From Oxalobacteraceae bacterium (GTDB lineage Bacteria > Pseudomonadota > Gammaproteobacteria > Burkholderiales > Burkholderiaceae_D): a stretch of 58,635 nucleotides of DNA. Under the pieces are notes generated by a model. The model worked only from the letters and a program-made list of their open reading frames with translations. It was not told where the DNA came from and made no database searches. This document shows positions 9,375-17,529 of this stretch, piece by piece. The stretch's first letter is position 1, and each line of letters opens with the position of its first letter. The DNA lies in NCBI GenBank assembly GCA_947466695.1, contig CANIFC010000003.1, forward strand, positions 1 to 58,635, given 5' to 3'. The position numbers and the translations under genes were made by a program.

Positions 9375-9396
9375 TAAGTGAAAACCACTTCACTTA
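9375..9396. promoter_or_regulatory. inverted repeat upstream of acnB
   Basis: TAAGTGA-N8-TCACTTA, with a nested AAGTG/CACTT, sits 150 bp upstream of the acnB start. It could be an operator or a 5' UTR hairpin. The assignment is inference. Confidence 0.4.
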
Positions 9397-9546
9397 ATCA
9401 CTGCGGGAACCGCATGTCATCACACCTGAGGTCAGTACCGCTGGCAAAAATTCAGTCTGTCTGATAGAAAACCTTGAGTGCTGATGCACCCGTCCGTTCT
9501 CAACCGGATGGGAGAATTATTTTTGTTCATTAACAGGGAGTTGATT

Positions 9547-12129
9547 ATGTTGCAAGCCTATCGTGCCCACGTCGCCGAACGCGCCGCCCTTGGCATTCCA
9601 CCTTTGCCGTTGTCTGCCAAGCAGACCAGTGAAGTGATTGAATTATTGAAAAACCCACCACAAGGTGAAGAGACCACTCTGGTTGACCTGATCACCCACC
9701 GTGTTCCCGCTGGCGTCGATGATGCCGCCAAAGTCAAGGCAAGCTATCTGTCCGCCGTGGCACACGGTACCGAAACATGTGCCCTGATCTCACGCGAAAA
9801 AGCGACCCAATTGCTGGGCACCATGCTCGGTGGCTATAACATCAGCCCCCTGATAGCATTGCTCGATGACGCCGTCGTGGCGCAAGCCGCAGCCGATGGC
9901 TTGAAAAAGACCCTGCTGATGTTTGACCAGTTTCATGACGTCAAGGAAAAGGCAGATAAGGGCAATGCCCAGGCCAAAGCCGTTTTGCAAAGCTGGGCTG
10001 ATGCAGAGTGGTTCACTTCGCGTCCGGAAGTGCCGGCATCCATCACGCTGACAATCTTCAAGGTCGATGGCGAAATCAACACCGATGACCTCTCTCCTGC
10101 ACCTGATGCCTTCAGCCGCCCGGATATCCCGATGCACGCGCTGGCGATGCACAAGAATGCCCGTCCCGGTATCGTGCCGGAAGAAGATGGCAAGCGTGGC
10201 CCGGTCAAGTTTTTTGACGACCTCAAAACCAAGGGCCATCTGGTGGCCTACGTTGGCGACGTAGTGGGTACTGGCTCTTCACGTAAATCTGCGACCAACT
10301 CGGTTCTGTGGTTTACCGGTGAAGACATTCCTTTTGTGCCGAACAAACGCTTCGGTGGTGTCTGCCTGGGTAGCAAGATTGCGCCGATTTTCTACAACAC
10401 CATGGAAGATTCCGGTGCCTTGCCCATTGAGCTCGATGTCAGCCAGATGCACATGGGCGACGTTGTTGAACTGCGTCCGTTTGACGGCCAGGCATTGAAA
10501 GACGGCAAAGTCATCGCTGAATTTAAGGTCAAGAGCGAAGTGCTGTTTGACGAAGTGCGTGCCGGTGGCCGTATTCCTTTGATCATTGGCCGTGGCCTGA
10601 CAGCCAAGGCGCGTGAAGCGCTGGGCCTGCCGGTCAGCACCCAGTTCCGCCTGCCGCAAAATCCGGTCGATACCAAAAAAGGTTTCACGCTGGCGCAAAA
10701 AATGGTCGGTCGCGCTTGCGGCTTGCCTGAAGGTCAGGGCGTTCGTCCCGGTACCTATTGCGAACCGAAGATGACCAGTGTCGGCTCACAAGACACCACC
10801 GGACCGATGACCCGCGACGAACTGAAAGACCTGGCTTGCCTGGGTTTCAGCGCAGACCTGGTGATGCAGTCGTTTTGCCATACTGCCGCCTATCCAAAAC
10901 CGGTTGACGTCAAGATGCACCATGAGTTGCCTGATTTCATGAGCACCCGCGGCGGTGTTCCGCTGCGTCCGGGCGATGGCATCATCCATAGCTGGCTCAA
11001 CCGCATGCTCTTGCCCGATACCGTCGGCACTGGCGGCGACAGCCACACACGCTTCCCGATCGGCATCAGCTTCCCGGCCGGTTCCGGACTGGTCGCTTTT
11101 GGTGCGGCAACCGGCGTCATGCCACTGGACATGCCGGAAAGCGTATTGGTTCGCTTCAAGGGCAAGTTGCAGCCTGGCGTCACCCTGCGTGACCTGGTCA
11201 ATGCCATTCCGCTGTACGCCATCAAGGCCGGTCTGCTGACCGTTGCCAAACAAGGCAAGGTCAATATTTTCTCCGGCCGCATTCTGGAGATCGAAGGCTT
11301 GCCGGACCTGAAGGTAGAGCAGGCATTTGAACTGTCCGATGCGTCCGCTGAACGTAGCGCCGGCGGTTGCACCGTGCACCTGAACAAAGAGCCGATCATC
11401 GAGTACATCAACAGCAACATCACCATGTTGAAGTGGATGATCGCTACCGGTTACTCCGACGTGCGCACCATCAATCGCCGTATCGCGGCAATGGAAGCAT
11501 GGCTGGCTAATCCTGAGTTGCTCAAAGGCGATGCAGATGCCGAATACGCCGCCATTATTGATATCGACCTGGCCGATATCCACGAGCCTATCGTGGCCTG
11601 CCCGAACGACCCGGATGACGTCAAGACCTTGTCCGATGTTGCCGGTGCCGTGATTGAAGAGGTCTTCATCGGTTCCTGCATGACCAATATCGGTCACTTC
11701 CGTGCCGCCTCCAAGCTGCTGGAAAACAAGCGTGATATTCCGGTCAAGCTGTGGATGGCGCCGCCGACCAAGATGGACGCCAAGCAACTGACCGAAGAAG
11801 GCCACTACAACGTGCTCGGTTCTGCCGGCGCGCGGATGGAAATGCCGGGTTGCAGCTTGTGCATGGGTAACCAGGCACAAGTGAAAGAGGGCGCCACCGT
11901 GTTCTCGACCTCGACCCGCAACTTCCCTAACCGTCTGGGCAAGAACAGCAATGTCTACCTCGGTAGCGCCGAACTGGCTGCCATTTGCTCCAAGCTGGGT
12001 CGTATCCCGACAAAAGCGGAGTACATGGCCGACATGCAGGTATTGACCGGTGTCAACGACACTGTGTATCAGTATCTCAATTTCGACAAGGTCAAGGATT
12101 ACACCGACGCCGCAGCAACTGTTGCCTGA
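9547..12129 (+). CDS. acnB: bifunctional aconitate hydratase 2 / 2-methylisocitrate dehydratase
   Basis: 860 aa, close to the 865 aa of E. coli AcnB. The chosen ATG at 9547 has AGGGAG upstream and gives the family N-terminus [22 protein letters not shown]; the track start at 9478 adds 23 unrelated residues. The order is AcnB-type: HEAT-like N-terminus (about 1-150), swivel domain (about 165-380, [15 protein letters not shown]), then the catalytic domains. 4Fe-4S ligand motifs are [13 protein letters not shown] and [12 protein letters not shown]. It interconverts citrate and isocitrate in the TCA cycle and can serve the methylcitrate pathway; apo-AcnB can bind mRNA. It is monocistronic, with its own terminator. 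Confidence 0.97.
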   Translation: MLQAYRAHVAERAALGIPPLPLSAKQTSEVIELLKNPPQGEETTLVDLITHRVPAGVDDAAKVKASYLSAVAHGTETCALISREKATQLLGTMLGGYNISPLIALLDDAVVAQAAADGLKKTLLMFDQFHDVKEKADKGNAQAKAVLQSWADAEWFTSRPEVPASITLTIFKVDGEINTDDLSPAPDAFSRPDIPMHALAMHKNARPGIVPEEDGKRGPVKFFDDLKTKGHLVAYVGDVVGTGSSRKSATNSVLWFTGEDIPFVPNKRFGGVCLGSKIAPIFYNTMEDSGALPIELDVSQMHMGDVVELRPFDGQALKDGKVIAEFKVKSEVLFDEVRAGGRIPLIIGRGLTAKAREALGLPVSTQFRLPQNPVDTKKGFTLAQKMVGRACGLPEGQGVRPGTYCEPKMTSVGSQDTTGPMTRDELKDLACLGFSADLVMQSFCHTAAYPKPVDVKMHHELPDFMSTRGGVPLRPGDGIIHSWLNRMLLPDTVGTGGDSHTRFPIGISFPAGSGLVAFGAATGVMPLDMPESVLVRFKGKLQPGVTLRDLVNAIPLYAIKAGLLTVAKQGKVNIFSGRILEIEGLPDLKVEQAFELSDASAERSAGGCTVHLNKEPIIEYINSNITMLKWMIATGYSDVRTINRRIAAMEAWLANPELLKGDADAEYAAIIDIDLADIHEPIVACPNDPDDVKTLSDVAGAVIEEVFIGSCMTNIGHFRAASKLLENKRDIPVKLWMAPPTKMDAKQLTEEGHYNVLGSAGARMEMPGCSLCMGNQAQVKEGATVFSTSTRNFPNRLGKNSNVYLGSAELAAICSKLGRIPTKAEYMADMQVLTGVNDTVYQYLNFDKVKDYTDAAATVA

Positions 12130-12160
12130 GCAGTTCCCGGCTAGCTAAATAGCCAGCCAC

Positions 12161-12199
12161 AAAAAAGCCCCGCAAGCGTATCGCTTGCGGGGCTTTTTT
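12161..12199. terminator. intrinsic terminator after acnB
   Basis: A perfect stem GCCCCGCAAGCG / CGCTTGCGGGGC with TAT loop, flanked by A6 and T6, sits 31 bp after the stop codon. It could work in both directions. Confidence 0.93.
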
Positions 12200-12524
12200 C
12201 ATTTTGGCTACCCGGATCACATAAAACTTACTTTGAAAAAAGTGAAAAACAGCGAGAAGGCAACGCAATAACAATGCGCAGGCCGATCCACTCTTGTGCT
12301 AAACCCGCTGTTTTACAGCAATGCCGGTTGATGTTGATAATTGTCACGCAATCAACCAGACCAAATCGTAAAATTCAAATAGTTGGTGTTGAAAAGCCAT
12401 AAAACAATCTACCCTGTGGCTCACGCAGGCTGTGTTGGTGAGGTACCGGCACCATCGGGATTCCTGTGAGCCTGCTTATACAGTCCAGTCACCCGCATCA
12501 TGCATTTCAGATGGAGTCTTACTT
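12200..12524. other. intergenic region upstream of kaiC
   Basis: 325 bp between the acnB terminator and the kaiC start. It should contain the kaiCB promoter, but I cannot identify a clear -35/-10 pair. The track's extended kaiC frame (from 12432) runs through its end without family similarity. Confidence 0.5.
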
Positions 12525-14252
12525 ATGGTCACCGCTAACGAGGGTTTCATCAGCAAAACACCTACCGGAATTGAAGGTCTCGATGAGATTACCGGCGGCG
12601 GTTTGCCAAGCGGCAGGTCAACCTTGCTATGTGGCTATACCGGCACCGGCAAGACCTTGTTTGCCTTGGAATTTTTAGTACGCGGTGTGCTGTTGCAGGG
12701 CGAAAATGGCGTTTTCATCACTTTCGAAGAAAACGCTGACGAATTATGCAAGAACGTTGCCTCGTTTGGTTTCGACGTTGATAAATTGCTGGCACAAAAC
12801 AAGCTCGAAATTGATCACGTCCAGCTCGAGCGCAATCAGGTCAACGGCACTTACGATCTTGACGGCCTGTTTATCCGGCTCGATCTGGCCTTAAAGAAAA
12901 CCGGTGCAAAGCGGGTCGTACTCGATTCTGTCGACATGCTTTTTCTGGCACTGCCCAATCCGGTTTTGGTACGCGAGGAAATCCGCCGTCTTTTACAGTG
13001 GCTCAAGAAACGCGCCCTGACCGTGATCATTACTGCCGAGCGCGGCAGCGTTGACCTGACCCGGGACGGCATGGAAGAATACGTTTCAGACTGTGTCATC
13101 GCGCTGGAAAACAGGATCGTACGCTATACCACGATGCGCCTGTTGCGCATCGTCAAGTATCGCGGCTCGGCACATGGTGCCAATGAATATCCGTTCCTCA
13201 TTGGTGAAAAGGGTATCTCAGTCATGCCCATCACCACCCTGAGCCTGGATCTGGATGTGTCACTGGAACGCATTTCCACTGGCGTACCAAGGCTCGACAC
13301 CATGCTGGGTGGCCAGGGCTATTTTCGCGGCAGTACCATTTTAGTATCCGGTCCGGTCGGTAGCGGCAAGAGCAGCCTGGGTGCCAAATTTGCCCTTGCC
13401 GCCTGCAGCAGGGGTGAGCGCTGCCTGTATTTTTCGCTGGAAGAGCCGCGCAACCAGATCATCCGCAATATGCGCTCGATAGGCATTGAGCTGCAACCCA
13501 TGCTCGACTCTGGCCTGTTGCAATTTGTCATGACACGACCCGCGCTGTGCGGTCTGGAAATGCATCTGGCCAATTTTCATCAGGCCATTACGGATTTCAA
13601 GCCTGCTGTTGTCGTCTTCGATCCGATCAGCACCCTGCATTCGATTGAAGACCCTACGGCTCTCAAGTCGATGCTGTTGCGTCTGGTCAATTTTCTCAGG
13701 GCACAAAAAATTACCGCTCACTTTATCTCGCTGACCGATAGCAGCACCTTGCCGGCAATCCCGGAAATGGGGATCTCGTCCATGATTGACAGCTGGGTGC
13801 AGTTGCGCGATATAGAGGTCAATGGTGAACGCAACCGCCTGATCCTGGTACTGAAGTCACGCGGCATGCCGCACTCTAATCAGCTACGCGAATTCACCCT
13901 CAGCGAGCATGGTATTGAATTAAGTGATGTCTATCTTGGCGCGAATGGTGTCCTGACCGGATCTGCCAGGCTGGCCCAGGAAGCGCGGGATAAGGCGATC
14001 ACCTTGTCGGTCCGACACGACATCGAATACCGCACACTTGAACTGGACACGAAGCGCAAGCTCAAAGATGCCCGGATCGCTGCCGTTGAAGCAGAGTTTG
14101 CCGCCAGTGAAGCGCAACTATTGCGCGCTACCAAGATTGACCGGCAAGAAGTGCAGCAAAGCAGAGAAACGAGCGAAAGACTGTCAAAATTGCGCCAGTC
14201 AGATACGCCGTTTACGGATGACCCGTCAAGCCACGATGGCACATCGTCCTGA
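12525..14252 (+). CDS. kaiC: KaiC-like circadian clock ATPase/kinase
   Basis: 575 aa from the ATG at 12525, chosen because GGAG lies 9 bp upstream and similarity starts there; the track start at 12432 adds 31 unrelated residues. Two RecA/KaiC domains are present. CI (about 10-240) has Walker A GYTGTGKT (37-44) and catalytic EE (68-69). CII (about 245-485) has Walker A GPVGSGKS (276-283) and EE (306-307). The residues aligning with the cyanobacterial phosphosites Ser431/Thr432 are Ser418/Ser419 (GISSMIDS), so both look phosphorylatable. A long Lys/Glu/Ala-rich coiled coil (about 485-558) replaces the KaiA-binding tail, and no kaiA is seen. KaiB follows 32 bp downstream. Such KaiBC pairs outside cyanobacteria are linked to timing or stress; the role here is not shown. 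Confidence 0.93.
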   Translation: MVTANEGFISKTPTGIEGLDEITGGGLPSGRSTLLCGYTGTGKTLFALEFLVRGVLLQGENGVFITFEENADELCKNVASFGFDVDKLLAQNKLEIDHVQLERNQVNGTYDLDGLFIRLDLALKKTGAKRVVLDSVDMLFLALPNPVLVREEIRRLLQWLKKRALTVIITAERGSVDLTRDGMEEYVSDCVIALENRIVRYTTMRLLRIVKYRGSAHGANEYPFLIGEKGISVMPITTLSLDLDVSLERISTGVPRLDTMLGGQGYFRGSTILVSGPVGSGKSSLGAKFALAACSRGERCLYFSLEEPRNQIIRNMRSIGIELQPMLDSGLLQFVMTRPALCGLEMHLANFHQAITDFKPAVVVFDPISTLHSIEDPTALKSMLLRLVNFLRAQKITAHFISLTDSSTLPAIPEMGISSMIDSWVQLRDIEVNGERNRLILVLKSRGMPHSNQLREFTLSEHGIELSDVYLGANGVLTGSARLAQEARDKAITLSVRHDIEYRTLELDTKRKLKDARIAAVEAEFAASEAQLLRATKIDRQEVQQSRETSERLSKLRQSDTPFTDDPSSHDGTSS

Positions 14253-14284
14253 GCCCCACCATGTCCAGTACCCGGGGAGCAAGA

Positions 14285-14626
14285 ATGAAAGTGGTCAAAA
14301 CGCCGCAAGGTGAACCGGCGATGCCGTCCGTCGAGTACGTGCTGCGGCTCTACGTGGCAGGTTCCGGCCTGCGGTCCATGCATGCGGTCGTCAACCTCAG
14401 GGCAATTTGCGAGCGTTACCTCAAGGGATCTTATCAGCTGGAGGTTATCGATTTGTATCAGCAACCGGAGCGCGCCAAGAGCGAGCAGATCATTGCCATA
14501 CCAACCCTGGTGAAAGAACTGCCGCTACCGGTTTGCCGCATTATTGGCGATTTATCAGATGCTGACAGGGTGTGCGATAGCCTGGGCATACATTCCGGGC
14601 GACGGCCACGTGGCATCTTGCCTTAA
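14285..14626 (+). CDS. kaiB: KaiB-like clock protein
   Basis: 113 aa from the ATG at 14285, preceded by GGGGAG at good spacing; the ATG at 14261 (8 codons earlier) has no ribosome site. Family motifs are present: YVLRLYVAGSG, NLRAICERYLKGSYQLEVIDLYQQP, IAIPTLVKELPLPVCRIIGDLS. KaiB has a thioredoxin-like fold and switches fold to bind the KaiC CI ring. It lies between kaiC and a PAS-GGDEF-EAL gene on the same strand and is probably co-transcribed with both. The 14544 ORF on the track overlaps its end only because that ORF is drawn from too early a start. Confidence 0.93.
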   Translation: MKVVKTPQGEPAMPSVEYVLRLYVAGSGLRSMHAVVNLRAICERYLKGSYQLEVIDLYQQPERAKSEQIIAIPTLVKELPLPVCRIIGDLSDADRVCDSLGIHSGRRPRGILP

Positions 14627-14714
14627 CCAGATCGTTATCCTGAAACACGGTATCCCATCAACCTGTATGCCATTGCCCCATCCCATTACACTCCGGCGAG
14701 AGAGCCTGACCGCT

Positions 14715-17270
14715 ATGACAAAACGTCCCACACCCCACACCCTGGCACGTGTCCGCAGTGAATGCGGCAAATTGCGCGAACAACTCAAGCAACTGACCGC
14801 GACCCTGCATGCGATCCAGAATGGCCAGGTTGATGCCATCATGTCTTATACCGGCGACAAAGACCATGTACTGACCATCGAAAAGGCCGATAGCGCCTAC
14901 CGTACCCTGATCGAGGGCATGAATGAAGGGATCGTCACGATGGGCTTTGACGGCATCATCCTTTACAGCAACCGTCGCTTTGCCGAGATCCTCAATGCGC
15001 CGCTACCGAAGGTGATCTCCTCTCAAATCGAGGACTGGATCGTGCCCGGCGATATCGCCTTGTACGAATCCTTGCAGGAGCGCGCACGCAAGGGCGGTGG
15101 CAGGGCCGAACTGACGCTGTACAACAATGGTGCCATGATCCCGATTCAGGCCTCGGTCAATCTGGTGCGGCTCAATGGCCGCGACGCCATCTCCTGCATG
15201 GTCACTGACCTGACCGAACAAAAACTGGCGCTCCTGGTGCTGGAACAGGCCATCGAGGCAATTATTGTCTGTAATGACAAGGGCGATATCATCCGCGCCA
15301 GCGACGTCGCCCATGCGCTCACCACCGCCGATGTCATGGGCTTGCCGTTTGCCAGCGCCTTTCCGCTCAAGCTCACCGACGGCTCGGGCTTTGACCTCAT
15401 GCCCGCCCTGAGTGGCAAGCGGCTGCAGGTTGAAGTCATGCTGCGGCGTAATGATACCAGCCTGCATTTTTTACTCAATGCCGGTCCCTTGTCGAGCTTT
15501 CAGCCGGCGCTGCTCGGCGCCATCGTGACACTGACGGACATCACCGAACGTAAATTAGCCGAAAATGTCCTGCTGCTACGTAACCGCGCCCTTGAGGCCA
15601 GTACTGAAGCGATCTTCATCGCCCGCTGTGATACCGGAGGCAATATCATTGAATACGTGAATCCGGCCTTTGAGAAAATTACCGGCTATTCTGCCCGGCA
15701 AGTCATGGGTAAAGACTTGCTGGCGATCGAGCAGCAAATCGCCAGAAACCAGAACCTGAGCAAAATCAAGGACGCGCTGCACGATAAACGTCCCGGCCAT
15801 GCGATCACGCACAATACCCGACCCGATGGCAGTCACTTCTGGAGCGATCTCCATATCGCTCCCGTTACCGACGAGCATGGCGAAACTACACACTTTGTCG
15901 GTATACAAAACGACATCAGTGAATCGATGTTGCACCAGAGTACGCTTGAGTATCAGGCCAACCACGACGCCCTTACCGGCCTGCCTAACCGCCACCTGCT
16001 CAATGAGCGCTTGCAGCACGCCATCAAGACTGCCAGGCGGAGCCAGAACTTGCTGGCGCTGGTGTTTGTCGACCTTGATCACTTCAAGCTGGTCAACGAT
16101 ACGCTTGGGCATGATGTCGGCGATGTCGTCCTCAAGACCATTGCCAACCGGCTGCTGTCCTGCCTGCGCGATGCCGATACGGCCGCACGCTCGGGTGGCG
16201 ATGAATTTTTGCTGATCCTCGTCGAGCAGGAAAGTACCGAGAGTATCTCGGCCGTGATACGCCGCCTGCTCAAGGCGATTGCCCAGCCTATCGTCGTCAA
16301 TGAACAAAGCCTGCACGTCACCTGCAGCATTGGTATCAGCCTGTACGCCCAGGATGGCGACAACGTCAGCACCCTGCTCAAGAATGCCGACACGGCGATG
16401 TATCACGCCAAGGAAAAAGGCCGCAATAATTTTCAGTTTTTTAATAATGAAATGAATGTCAGGGTGCATGAGCGCTTCATGCTTGAAGCCTATCTGCGCC
16501 AGGCGATGGCTGAAGATAGCCTGACGCTCGCCTACCAGCCGCAAATCGACATCAGGACCGGCAGGCTGATCGGTATGGAAGCATTGCTGCGCTGGCATCA
16601 TGCCGACTTGGGCGAAGTGCCGCCGTCGCGTTTTATTCCGGTCGCCGAAGAGTCCGGCCTGATTATCCCACTGGGTGAATGGGTCTTGCGAACCGCCTGT
16701 GCTCAGGCCAAAGCATGGCAAGAAGCGGGTCTGCCGGCAGTCACCATGGCGGTCAACTTGTCCACCCGCCAGTTCAGGCATAATAATCTGGCGCATCTGG
16801 TGGCATCCATACTCAAAGAGACTGGCCTGCCAGCACAGTATCTGGAACTGGAACTGACAGAAAGCCTGGCGCTGGAGGACTCCGAAAAATTCATTCACAC
16901 CCTCAATGAACTAAAAATGCTGGGGCTACAGCTGACGATCGATGATTTCGGCACCGGTTATTCGAGTTTAAGCTACCTGAAACATCTGCCAGTGGACCGC
17001 TTGAAGATCGACATCAGCTTTATTCATGACATCGTCAGGGATAAGGGTGACGCAGCAATTGCGCAGATTATCATCATGCTCGGCCACAGCTTGCAGCTCA
17101 AGGTGATCGCCGAAGGTGTCGAAACCAACGAACAGCTCACGCTGCTGCTGCAGCAGGGCTGCGATGAGATCCAGGGCTTCTTTTTTAGCGAACCGCTGTC
17201 AACGGTAAAGATGGAAAAATTACTGCACAGCGCACGTACCCCGCAAGACTGGCTAGCGCACCAGACGTAA
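14715..17270 (+). CDS. PAS-PAS-PAS-GGDEF-EAL c-di-GMP cyclase/phosphodiesterase linked to kaiBC
   Basis: 851 aa from the ATG at 14715, with a GAGAGAG stretch upstream; the track start at 14544 would begin inside kaiB. A short coiled coil (LREQLKQLTATLHAIQNGQVDAIM, about 20-43), of the kind that often precedes PAS sensor arrays, comes first. PAS domains are about 50-175, 180-290 and 292-415, the third with a PAC (HFVGIQNDISE). GGDEF (SGGDEF, about 495) has an RxxD I-site (RDAD). EAL is about 590-845, with EALLRW, DDFGTGYSS and IAEGVET intact. No membrane segment is visible, so it should be cytosolic. Its place right after kaiB (88 bp) makes it a candidate output or input of the clock-like pair, where other bacteria often have a histidine kinase. 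Confidence 0.92.
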   Translation: MTKRPTPHTLARVRSECGKLREQLKQLTATLHAIQNGQVDAIMSYTGDKDHVLTIEKADSAYRTLIEGMNEGIVTMGFDGIILYSNRRFAEILNAPLPKVISSQIEDWIVPGDIALYESLQERARKGGGRAELTLYNNGAMIPIQASVNLVRLNGRDAISCMVTDLTEQKLALLVLEQAIEAIIVCNDKGDIIRASDVAHALTTADVMGLPFASAFPLKLTDGSGFDLMPALSGKRLQVEVMLRRNDTSLHFLLNAGPLSSFQPALLGAIVTLTDITERKLAENVLLLRNRALEASTEAIFIARCDTGGNIIEYVNPAFEKITGYSARQVMGKDLLAIEQQIARNQNLSKIKDALHDKRPGHAITHNTRPDGSHFWSDLHIAPVTDEHGETTHFVGIQNDISESMLHQSTLEYQANHDALTGLPNRHLLNERLQHAIKTARRSQNLLALVFVDLDHFKLVNDTLGHDVGDVVLKTIANRLLSCLRDADTAARSGGDEFLLILVEQESTESISAVIRRLLKAIAQPIVVNEQSLHVTCSIGISLYAQDGDNVSTLLKNADTAMYHAKEKGRNNFQFFNNEMNVRVHERFMLEAYLRQAMAEDSLTLAYQPQIDIRTGRLIGMEALLRWHHADLGEVPPSRFIPVAEESGLIIPLGEWVLRTACAQAKAWQEAGLPAVTMAVNLSTRQFRHNNLAHLVASILKETGLPAQYLELELTESLALEDSEKFIHTLNELKMLGLQLTIDDFGTGYSSLSYLKHLPVDRLKIDISFIHDIVRDKGDAAIAQIIIMLGHSLQLKVIAEGVETNEQLTLLLQQGCDEIQGFFFSEPLSTVKMEKLLHSARTPQDWLAHQT

Positions 17271-17383
17271 TTTTTTGCAGTCAGCCATCCCGGGGATCAA
17301 AAGCTGCCGCGCACTACAGCGTACGATCAAGGCGATTGCATGAATAATGATCCAATTTTGTCAATGAGAATCCCAAATACCCA

Positions 17384-17419
17384 CGTCGTTCCCGCTTGTG
17401 TGAGAACGACGGCCTTTTT
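17384..17419 (+). terminator. probable intrinsic terminator after the kai operon
   Basis: Stem CGTCGTTC / GAACGACG with a 12-nt loop, followed by GCC and five T. It lies about 110 bp past the PAS-GGDEF-EAL stop. Confidence 0.7.
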
Positions 17420-17480
17420 GAAATTGTCTTTATGTAATCACTATGGAGGTGGGCTAGGCAGAGATTGCAAAAAAACTTTT

Positions 17481-17513
17481 TATGAATAATAATGAGAATC
17501 ATTATTATTCATA
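17481..17513. promoter_or_regulatory. Fur box, 15-bp-arm palindrome
   Basis: TATGAATAATAATGA-GAA-TCATTATTATTCATA is a perfect inverted repeat that contains the Fur core AATGAGAATCATT. It lies 17 bp upstream of the first receptor start, as expected for an iron-repressed promoter. Confidence 0.92.
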
Positions 17514-17529
17514 CCTAGTTGGAGATCTC

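Larger units (their letters stand above)
8787..9546. other. long divergent intergenic region upstream of acnB
   Basis: About 760 bp, AT-rich, between the leftward c-di-GMP gene and acnB. It holds an inverted repeat at 8939-8960, a 10-bp direct repeat array at 8981-9010 and a nested inverted repeat at 9375-9396. I see no convincing coding frame. The track's AcnB start at 9478 lies here but is too early. Confidence 0.65.

Noticed and set aside
10786-11880. 364-aa minus-strand ORF opposite acnB
   Set aside because: It is antisense to a complete, highly conserved acnB and has a His/Gly/Gln-rich shadow composition with no domain.
14544-14714. Extended N-terminus of the PAS-GGDEF-EAL ORF overlapping kaiB
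   Set aside because: The extra residues have no PAS or coiled-coil character and no ribosome site; the ATG at 14715 fits better.
15576-16898. 440-aa minus-strand ORF opposite the PAS-GGDEF-EAL gene
   Set aside because: It is a long shadow frame caused by codon bias of the real gene; no motifs or ribosome site.
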